From contig JAIUNI010000003.1 in the NCBI GenBank assembly GCA_020161935.1, positions 248,001-312,000 on the forward strand: a stretch of DNA of 64,000 nt. The letters are read 5' to 3'. Shown here in pieces: positions 44,859 through 51,181 of this stretch. The position numbers and the translations under genes were made by a program. Source of the DNA: Chloroflexota bacterium. Lineage in GTDB: Bacteria; Chloroflexota; Anaerolineae; Aggregatilineales; Phototrophicaceae. Below the pieces are notes generated by a model that did not search any database, had not been told where the DNA came from, and worked only from the letters and a program-made list of their open reading frames with translations. The stretch's first letter is position 1, and every line of letters begins with the position of its first letter.

Positions 44859-46006
44859 TGTGTCACCTCCGACGATGTTTGCTTGAGAAACGGCAGACGG
44901 TCAATTCCGATCAAATAGGCAAGAGTCGCCAGCCCGACGACACCTATCGTTAATGACCATTCCATTAGACTGGGAAAATAATCAAAGTTCAGGTGCGGAC
45001 CGCTAAACGCTTCCGCCATCCCTTCCAGTTCGGGGATCGACAGTGCCGGGAAGACGATGTTGGCACGCGCTGCCCCGAAACCAATCAGAATCACGATACC
45101 CGTCAAACCCGCCAACAGTCGATTTTTTGACCAGTTCGGCATAATCAGGACGATAATGGGCAGGATGGTTCCCAGAACAATTTGTAGAATCCAGAACGAC
45201 CACCAGTAATCGCCGTACATCACGGCGTTGATGGCATCGACGTTCTGCGGCACGCCACTGTAGAGCGACATGGAGAAATCCGACCACAGCAGGTAAGTCT
45301 TAACCAGCAGCAGGACAACCATGCCGATGCTCAATACCCGCTGTAACCGCACACGAATTGCGTCTTCCATCGTCCCAAAGAAACTGACGATGGTCAGCAT
45401 GAGCGCGACCCCGGTTGCTAGCGAGAAAATGGGGAACTGCGCGGGCAGCAGCCCCACATGCCACACCGCACGGCTGGCATTCACCCCCAGCAGCGCGCCC
45501 ACACCACCGCTGACAAAGATTGCCATCACAAAGCCCACCATCATCAGTGCTTTGACCGCAAAGGTGGAGCGATGCCCATGCCGGGCGACCAGCCACAGGG
45601 ACAACAGGATGACCCCGCCAAAAATGGTATAGCCCCAGACCATCTGTGCCAGCAAAGAAGTCGGATTGGGTTGCAGATATACTTTCCAGATGCGTTCCAG
45701 ATGACCGAGATCCATCCCGATAGAGATTAATGCCGCCGGGAGTGTCACCATAGCCGCCCAGAGTGCTAGTTTTCCAGTACCTTTAAACAGAGGAACTTCA
45801 AAGAGATATTCCAGTGTCGCAATGACAAAAGAACCCGACGCGATACCCGCGAAGAACAAATACATCGCCACCCATAAACCCCAGGTGACATAGGAACCGT
45901 AGTTCACGTCGCGTTCACCGATGAACAGACGGCTGTAGAAGCCGTAAAGTCCCAAAATCAGGGCGACTATGCCCAGAACATAAAGCACTCGTTTCACAGT
46001 CATCAT
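44855..46006 (-). CDS. NrfD-family membrane anchor (subunit C, TtrC/SrdC-like)
   Basis: A 383-residue polytopic protein with about nine helices: GLWVAMYLFFAGIASGSFVIATLEYLFEVP, GMDLGHLERIWKVYLQPNPTSLLAQMVWGYTIFG, and GALLGVNASRAVWHVGLLPAQFPIFSLATGVALML are NrfD/PsrC motifs. It anchors the complex and exchanges electrons with the quinone pool; no heme ligands are needed. It overlaps the catalytic gene by 4 nt (ATGA), giving the B-C-A order seen in ttrBCA and srdBCA. Confidence 0.92.
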   Translation of the reverse strand: MMTVKRVLYVLGIVALILGLYGFYSRLFIGERDVNYGSYVTWGLWVAMYLFFAGIASGSFVIATLEYLFEVPLFKGTGKLALWAAMVTLPAALISIGMDLGHLERIWKVYLQPNPTSLLAQMVWGYTIFGGVILLSLWLVARHGHRSTFAVKALMMVGFVMAIFVSGGVGALLGVNASRAVWHVGLLPAQFPIFSLATGVALMLTIVSFFGTMEDAIRVRLQRVLSIGMVVLLLVKTYLLWSDFSMSLYSGVPQNVDAINAVMYGDYWWSFWILQIVLGTILPIIVLIMPNWSKNRLLAGLTGIVILIGFGAARANIVFPALSIPELEGMAEAFSGPHLNFDYFPSLMEWSLTIGVVGLATLAYLIGIDRLPFLKQTSSEVTQ

Positions 46007-46021
46007 GATGAGCCTTCTCCC

Positions 46022-46951
46022 TTACACCAGGTAATACACGCGCGGTGATGTGCCCAGTTCTTCTTTGAGGCGCATCACGTTCGGTTGAGCGATCATCTCG
46101 GAAACAAGGCTGTCCGGGTCGTTGGCATCCCCAAACATCGTTGCCCGCCCGATGCAGGTGGTCACACAGGCAGGCAGTTCACCTACACGAACACGATGCA
46201 GGCAGAAATGACATTTGCGGGCATTGCCGATGGGTGACTCGTGCCCCTCACGGGGACGGGCTTCGCTGTACTCAAAGTTGGCGACACGTTCATAACCTTC
46301 CGCGTTTGTACGTCCGGCAATCAGTCCATCCGCTACCGGCAGTCCTTCTGTATAGGTCAGTCCGAAGTCCGATGTCCGCGCTCCATAGGGGCAGGCAGTG
46401 AGGCAGGCACGACAGCCAATACACTGGTCGTAATCCACTTCGACGATGCCTTCCTCGTTTTTGAAGGTGGCATTAACCGGGCAAACCGGGGTACACGGGG
46501 GGTTATCACATTGCATACAGGGGCGGGGTATAAAGCGCCGTCCCACATTGGGATACGTTCCCCATTCTTCTTCCAACACGGGACGATAAACAACACCGGG
46601 AGGCAGCTTGTTTTCTGCCACACAGCCAATCGTGCAGGCGTGGCAACCGACACATTTCCGCAGGTCAATGACCATGACCCAGCGTCGGTCTGCCACCGGT
46701 TTCTGAAGCGCCTGGCTGAGTTCAGCCCGCATTCGCTCCAGAATGTCGACTTGTCCGTCATCGGCACTGGTCAGTGCTGTCACAATGCCAGGGCTGACAA
46801 CATCTTCTTGAGCCAGCAGCACCTCTGGATTGTTGACGAGGGTCTCGTAGGCAGCAAGCGCCGTTGCCGCACTGGCAGCACCCATCAACCCTTTCAAAAA
46901 ATTGCGCCGGGTAAAATCCGACTCCTGTTTAACATTCTCTTTTTCACTCAT
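46022..46951 (-). CDS. Four-[4Fe-4S] ferredoxin subunit (subunit B, TtrB/SrdB-like)
   Basis: A 309-residue protein with a TAT signal ([13 protein letters not shown]). Cysteine groups [40 protein letters not shown] and [20 protein letters not shown] supply ligands for four cubane clusters, as in the DmsB/NrfC/TtrB family. It wires the catalytic subunit to NrfD. The ATG at 46951 with GGAAAAGGA upstream is preferred to a longer frame. It is the first structural gene after the regulator, and the palindrome at 47072-47090 lies about 120 nt upstream. Confidence 0.93.
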   Translation of the reverse strand: MSEKENVKQESDFTRRNFLKGLMGAASAATALAAYETLVNNPEVLLAQEDVVSPGIVTALTSADDGQVDILERMRAELSQALQKPVADRRWVMVIDLRKCVGCHACTIGCVAENKLPPGVVYRPVLEEEWGTYPNVGRRFIPRPCMQCDNPPCTPVCPVNATFKNEEGIVEVDYDQCIGCRACLTACPYGARTSDFGLTYTEGLPVADGLIAGRTNAEGYERVANFEYSEARPREGHESPIGNARKCHFCLHRVRVGELPACVTTCIGRATMFGDANDPDSLVSEMIAQPNVMRLKEELGTSPRVYYLV

Positions 46952-47071
46952 AACGTCCTTTTCCTTTCCGTAGCTAACGAGGCATGGCGCTACAAACAGG
47001 ACCTGTACTACCAATATAGGTCGGCGGGAAAAGAGACGGTATCAGGAAAAGTCCGCAAGAATGTCGGGGAT

Positions 47072-47090
47072 TGTAGGGAATTTCCCTACA
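47072..47090. promoter_or_regulatory. Perfect palindromic operator before the B-C-A genes
   Basis: TGTAGGGAATTTCCCTACA is a perfect 9-bp inverted repeat around one central T, in the 146-bp gap between the NarL-type regulator gene and the ferredoxin subunit gene. It is the best candidate for the binding site of that regulator. Confidence 0.7.
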
Positions 47091-47097
47091 CTGGACG

Positions 47098-47760
47098 TTA
47101 CGAGGTGCTATCCTGTGAAAGGAGACTGTGCGACAGTACAAATTGAACCAGTGCTGCACGGGAACGCAAACCTAATTTCTCCATGCCGCGCGCCCGATAG
47201 GTTTCAACGGTTTTGGAACTGAGGCTGAGATTTTCGCCAATCCGGGCAGAGGTATGCCCGCGTGCCACCAACAGCAGCACTTCGCGCTCGCGCTCACTCA
47301 ACGCATCCCAGGGACTGGCGGGGTCTGTTCCATTTGCAGGAAGCAAATCTTCCAGCAGGGTACGAGTCAGCGAGGGGTGGACATACACTTCACCGCGCAT
47401 GACCGCTCGAATTGCCGCAATCAGTTCACTGTCCGCCGCTTTTTTCAGGACATAACCGGATGCCCCCTCGCGCAGCGCCTGACGCAGGTAGCCCTCATCG
47501 TCATGCATGGTCAGGATGAGAATCCGCGCCGTCGGGCAGGTCTTTCGCAGCAAAGGTAAGGTTTCCAATCCACCGAGTCCCGGCATGGACAGATCCAATA
47601 GAATCAAGTCCGCTTGAAGGTGTGCAACCAGTCCGAGCAGTTCAGCCCCACTGCCTGCTTCCCCGACAACCGTCATGTCGGATTGGGCATCCAGCAGCAT
47701 TCGCAGCCCGGCTCGCAGTACCGTGTGGTCATCTGCCATAATGATGCGTATCGCCGCCAT
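47098..47760 (-). CDS. NarL/FixJ-family response regulator
   Basis: A 220-residue regulator. The receiver domain has DD at 10-11, phosphoacceptor Asp56 (LILLDLSMPG) and Lys in VLKKAADSE. The C-terminal LuxR-type HTH is LSEREREVLLLVARGHTSARIGENLSLSSKTVETYRARGMEKLG. It is the partner of the kinase 6 bp upstream and likely activates the B-C-A genes that follow it, through the palindrome at 47072. The arrangement parallels TtrSR and ArxSR. Confidence 0.93.
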   Translation of the reverse strand: MAAIRIIMADDHTVLRAGLRMLLDAQSDMTVVGEAGSGAELLGLVAHLQADLILLDLSMPGLGGLETLPLLRKTCPTARILILTMHDDEGYLRQALREGASGYVLKKAADSELIAAIRAVMRGEVYVHPSLTRTLLEDLLPANGTDPASPWDALSEREREVLLLVARGHTSARIGENLSLSSKTVETYRARGMEKLGLRSRAALVQFVLSHSLLSQDSTS

Positions 47761-47766
47761 AAAACC

Positions 47767-49200
47767 TCACTTTTCGACTAAAGGTATCTCCACATACAGG
47801 CTCGTTCCCGTGCCAGGTTCGGACTCAATGACCAGATGCCCAGACAGCAGTTCGGCGCGTTCACGGATACCGTACAATCCCAGATGTCCATCCTGTCGTT
47901 CGACGAACTCCGGGTCAAAACCACGACCATCATCGTCGATAATCGCAAGTACCTTATCATCACTGCGTTCGATGAAAATACTGGCGGTTTCCGCTCCCGC
48001 GTGACGAATGATATTGGTAAGTGCTTCCTGGGTAATGCGATAAAGAGCCGTTTCAACAGCGGGTGGCAGGCGGCAGCCCTCCAGCCCGGTGATAGCAAGA
48101 TCAATATTCAAAGAATGCCGTTTTTGACAGTCTGCCACATGCCGCTTAATTGCTTCGGGTAAACCGACATCATCCAGCACGCTGGGGCGCAGTTGCAACG
48201 CGAGGGTATGCACATCGTCCAGGGTGCTGCCCGCAACCGCGCGGAGTTCTTCAGCGCGACTGCGAATTTCCGGTTGTGAACAGGTATCGCTCAAGGCACG
48301 CAGCCCAATCATCAACGACGTGAGGCTCTGGCTGGTGCTGTCATGCAGTTCACGGGCGATGCGCTTGCGCTCATCTTCCTGTGCCGAGATAAACCCACTG
48401 ACGTATTGAGCGCGTAGCTGGTCACGTTCAGCGCGTTCTGCGTCGCTCTTCGCCAGCGCTTCGGTCATAGCATTAAAGGCCTTTGATAGTTCGCCAACCT
48501 CGTCGTCTGCCCAGCGAGGAACACGCTGCGAGAAATCACCTTTCTCAACAGCTTTGGTGGCTTGCACCAGTGCGAGAATAGGTCGTGTCAATACCCAGGT
48601 CAGCAGCACGGCTGCCGTGATACCAATTGCCGAAACCAGCACGGTTGTCAGTAATAGCTGACCGGTGATGGCATTGATCGTCTGGACGACCTGAGCATCC
48701 GAAACACCGACCCGCGCTGTGCCAACCCGTCCATCAAAAATTGGAACGGCAATATCCCAGATCCGTCCTTCATCGGTCTGAAGCAACACGGTATGCTCGT
48801 AGGCATCTGGCAATACGGTGTTGGCTTCAATGAGGTTTTCTGGAAAGCCATCTCCAAAAGTATGTGCCAGAACATAACCATCGCTGTCGATGACAAACGC
48901 ATACCGCACAGCATTATGGGTCGTTTTCGCGCCAAGCATCAATTGTTGCAGGGCATAGAGGTTGTTGATGAGGATCGGATCCGTGGCGCGCGCCGCCAGA
49001 TCACGGGTAATCGAGACGGCCTGTTCCTCAAGCTGAACATACATGCTTTGAGCAAGAAGCTGGCGCACCTGGATTGTGACGGTCAATCCCAGCAAAAATA
49101 CCATTGCAAGCACAATGCCGAGGATTTTGACCCGAATATTGACCGCTCCAGCGATCAGCCACAGACGGTGCAGCCACTTCTCGGCTTGAGATTTGCTCAT
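47767..49200 (-). CDS. NarX-type sensor histidine kinase
   Basis: A 477-residue membrane kinase: TM1 at ~25-46, an extracytoplasmic sensor domain to ~182 (single Cache/PAS-like), TM2 at ~183-205, a HAMP domain, then HisKA_3 with phosphoacceptor His286 (RIARELHDSTSQSLTSL) and a HATPase domain (NIIRHAGA, DDDGRGFDPE, GHLGLYGIRERAELLSG). It overlaps the PhnD-like lipoprotein gene by 4 nt, so sensor protein and kinase probably act as one receptor. Confidence 0.93.
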   Translation of the reverse strand: MSKSQAEKWLHRLWLIAGAVNIRVKILGIVLAMVFLLGLTVTIQVRQLLAQSMYVQLEEQAVSITRDLAARATDPILINNLYALQQLMLGAKTTHNAVRYAFVIDSDGYVLAHTFGDGFPENLIEANTVLPDAYEHTVLLQTDEGRIWDIAVPIFDGRVGTARVGVSDAQVVQTINAITGQLLLTTVLVSAIGITAAVLLTWVLTRPILALVQATKAVEKGDFSQRVPRWADDEVGELSKAFNAMTEALAKSDAERAERDQLRAQYVSGFISAQEDERKRIARELHDSTSQSLTSLMIGLRALSDTCSQPEIRSRAEELRAVAGSTLDDVHTLALQLRPSVLDDVGLPEAIKRHVADCQKRHSLNIDLAITGLEGCRLPPAVETALYRITQEALTNIIRHAGAETASIFIERSDDKVLAIIDDDGRGFDPEFVERQDGHLGLYGIRERAELLSGHLVIESEPGTGTSLYVEIPLVEK

Positions 49201-50120
49201 GGCGACAGTATCCCGACCTCACCGATCAGTTCGCGCGCCGAATCATAAGCACTGTCATCAATACTCACAAAAGCATCAATACCGAGGCTGGTCAATGCAA
49301 CCTGTCCCTCAGAACTCTCACTCATGCCCAGCAGCGTTTCTTGCAGCAGCGCCTGTGTCTGGGGACGGATATTTGGACTTACCACGACAGGGGGAATACC
49401 AAAAGCAGGCGAGCGATGAATAATCCGTACCCGTTCTGACAAGGTAGGATCACGTTCCAGTGCATATTCATACACCAGACTATCCACTGCCGCGCCATCC
49501 GCCAGTTGATCCGCGACAGCGCGAATAGCATCATCATGGTTGTAGGTGAAAAAAGTGCGGGCGAAAAAGGTTTCAGGCGTGAATCCAAGCTGCTGTACCA
49601 GATAAGTCGGGTAGACTCGTCCACTGTTCGAGATAGGATCGGTGAACGCGAAGACTTTACCCTGTAAATCCGCCATCGTCCGTGCTGGACTGTCAATTGG
49701 GACAATTAACAATGAGTGATAGGTTGTCGCACCGTTGACTTCGGGGGCGACCAGCAGCCGCATATCAAAATTATCGTGTCCGGTGACATAAGCGCTGGTA
49801 CAGACAAACGCCAGATCAACCTCGCCACTTTCGACCAGATCATTGGTTTCCTCATAGGTGCGCCGCTGCACCAGTTCCACCGGGCGCTCCAGCGCCTCGC
49901 TCAGATAGTCTAACAGAGGTTGATAGCTTTCGACGGTTCCGCGTGGGGAAATCACTGCTGCTACTGAAATCCGCAGCGGGATAATCTCGCTGGCGGGCGG
50001 CGCAGGCAGAGGATGCAGGCTGGCGAGTTGAATCACAGGCTGGCTGGACGTTGCAGCACATCCAGAAATTAGCGCCAAAGTTAGAGCCAGAACACACTGC
50101 CCAATCCCTAATCGCCGCAT
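49197..50120 (-). CDS. PhnD-like lipoprotein, probable oxyanion sensor (AioX/ArxX/ArrX type)
   Basis: A 307-residue lipoprotein (lipobox LISGC, Cys21). The PhnD/phosphonate-binding fold is clear: YQPLLDYLSEALERPVELVQRRTYEETNDLVESGEVDLAFVCTSAYV and VFAFTDPISNSGRVYPTYLVQQLG. Outside the signal and lipobox the only cysteine is Cys107 in LAFVCTSAYV. PhnD-like proteins that couple to kinases include the arsenite sensor AioX and ArxX/ArrX, and TtrS carries a similar domain within the kinase. It is predicted to present an oxyanion to the kinase encoded next. Confidence 0.82.
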   Translation of the reverse strand: MRRLGIGQCVLALTLALISGCAATSSQPVIQLASLHPLPAPPASEIIPLRISVAAVISPRGTVESYQPLLDYLSEALERPVELVQRRTYEETNDLVESGEVDLAFVCTSAYVTGHDNFDMRLLVAPEVNGATTYHSLLIVPIDSPARTMADLQGKVFAFTDPISNSGRVYPTYLVQQLGFTPETFFARTFFTYNHDDAIRAVADQLADGAAVDSLVYEYALERDPTLSERVRIIHRSPAFGIPPVVVSPNIRPQTQALLQETLLGMSESSEGQVALTSLGIDAFVSIDDSAYDSARELIGEVGILSP

Positions 50121-50134
50121 CGCTCCTCCCCAAA

Positions 50135-50461
50135 TTATAATTTATCCAATTCGTCAGTGACCCAAGTGTAAGTACTTACAGTTGTCGGAAATCCGAGTGT
50201 CGTCGTTGTTAGCAGCACCACTTGTTTGATTTCATTAGCAGGAATGCCCATCCCCAACGCTCGCCGTGTATGGGGGTGCGTCGCACTTTCCAGTCGCTTC
50301 CCGACTGCCAGTGCCAGTTTGGTAAGTTGGCGTGTCTTGTCATCCAGCGTGCCAACTCCATAAATAGCACTGCCGAAAGCATCATAGACTGTAACAACTT
50401 CGGGCAGTTCTGTATAAATACGGGCATAGAGTGCTGGCAGATCAGGCATCATCACATCCAT
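50135..50461 (-). CDS. Carboxymuconolactone-decarboxylase (CMD/AhpD fold) family protein
   Basis: A 108-residue helical protein (VYDAFGSAIYGVGTLDDKTRQLTKLALAVGKRLESATHPHTRRALGMGIPANEIKQVVLLTTTTLGFP). It has the CMD-type ESATHPHTRRAL motif, but the CxxC peroxidase cysteines of AhpD are absent, so a peroxidase role is unlikely. It is first in the molybdoenzyme operon, 14 bp before the sensor lipoprotein. Its role is unknown. Confidence 0.8.
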   Translation of the reverse strand: MDVMMPDLPALYARIYTELPEVVTVYDAFGSAIYGVGTLDDKTRQLTKLALAVGKRLESATHPHTRRALGMGIPANEIKQVVLLTTTTLGFPTTVSTYTWVTDELDKL

Positions 50462-50593
50462 CGGGATTGTGTTATTGGAATCATTTTAAGAAATGTATCG
50501 CTCTATCATCAGTGACAATTGACCTGAACAGATGCAATAAAACTCATCATTTATGGGATGCAGCTAACCCCTCAATCCGGCACGAGGCTGAGT

Positions 50594-50639
50594 CCGCAGG
50601 CATTTGATGTCTATTCCCTCAAGATTCTGGCGACAATTT
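50594..50639 (+). pseudogene. Relic of the primase/ATPase gene
   Basis: This 46-bp stretch is about 89% identical (5 mismatches) to 20050-20095 inside the TOPRIM/ATPase gene, including GGCATTTGATGTCTATTCCC, which encodes QAFDVYS. There is no open frame around it. The surrounding 50462-50698 gap has only this fragment and the promoter described next. Confidence 0.75.
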
Positions 50640-50649
50640 CTTGTTCTAC

Positions 50650-50677
50650 TTGACAAGAGCGTAAAAAAACGCATAAT
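50650..50677 (+). promoter_or_regulatory. Promoter of the SmtB/CadC-like repressor
   Basis: TTGACA at 50650-50655 is a perfect -35; CATAAT at 50672-50677 follows after 16 nt. The -10 overlaps the left arm of the operator at 50675-50700, so bound repressor would block the polymerase. Confidence 0.65.
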
Positions 50678-50700
50678 ACATGAATAAGTGTTCATGTATT
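50675..50700. promoter_or_regulatory. 26-bp metal-repressor operator, copy 1
   Basis: Arms AATACATGAA (50675-50684) and TTCATGTATT (50691-50700) are exact inverted repeats separated by TAAGTG. The TGAA/TTCA core is that of SmtB/CadC/ArsR-family operators. An identical 26-bp copy lies at 51109-51134. Confidence 0.85.
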
Positions 50701-50710
50701 GGCTCAACGG

Positions 50711-51076
50711 ATGATGCTCGACACCCCAACAACCCAACCCATCTGCAAGGACGAAGATGCTGAACAGCTTGCCGTCTTGAAAGATCATCTCATCGAACAA
50801 TCTACTGCTAATCGTCTGTCGGAAGTCTTTAAGGCGCTCAGTGACCCTAACCGACTCCGATTGATTTCGCTGCTGCTGGAAAACGAGGTCTGTGTTCATA
50901 CCCTGGAGGCAGCTCTAGGGATGACCCAATCGGCAATCTCGCACCAGTTGCGTCATCTTCGTCAGCTGAATCTGGTACGGTTTCGCAAAGAAGGGCGACA
51001 TGTGTACTATGCGCTCGATGATGAACATGTACGGGATTTATTCAAGCAAGGTCTGCTGCACGTCAAACACGGGTAG
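50711..51076 (+). CDS. SmtB/CadC-type zinc/cadmium-responsive repressor
   Basis: A 121-residue winged-helix protein: LSEVFKALSDPNRLRLISLLLENEVCVHTLEAALGMTQSAISHQLRHLRQLNLVRFRKEGRHVYYALDDEHVRDLFKQGLLHVKHG. The alpha-5 zinc site of SmtB is recognisable (DDEHV with a following HVKH), and the alpha-3 region has VCVH where CadC has VCVC. I prefer an ATG at 50711 to the TTG at 50699, which lies inside the operator. It has two identical operators, one before it and one before the ATPase gene. Confidence 0.9.
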   Translation: MMLDTPTTQPICKDEDAEQLAVLKDHLIEQSTANRLSEVFKALSDPNRLRLISLLLENEVCVHTLEAALGMTQSAISHQLRHLRQLNLVRFRKEGRHVYYALDDEHVRDLFKQGLLHVKHG

Positions 51077-51103
51077 TCGGCACTTTACCGACCCCTTTTT
51101 TTT
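51076..51103 (+). terminator. Intrinsic terminator after the repressor gene
   Basis: GTCGG (51076-51080) pairs with CCGAC (51088-51092) around a 7-nt loop, followed by CCC and T8. It begins in the repressor stop codon. The ATPase gene would then need its own promoter near the second operator. Confidence 0.75.
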
Positions 51104-51108
51104 GCACG

Positions 51109-51134
51109 AATACATGAATAAGTGTTCATGTATT
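51109..51134. promoter_or_regulatory. 26-bp metal-repressor operator, copy 2
   Basis: Same 26 bp as 50675-50700 with no mismatch, located 48 nt before the P-type ATPase start. It implies direct repression of the ATPase by the upstream SmtB/CadC-like protein. Confidence 0.85.
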
Positions 51135-51181
51135 GATACGGAGTCGCAATTGGCAGGTATTTTCATGCGAGGAAAAAGACC

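Noticed and set aside
50135..50461. AhpD-type alkylhydroperoxidase.
   Set aside because: The CxxC peroxidatic pair is absent.
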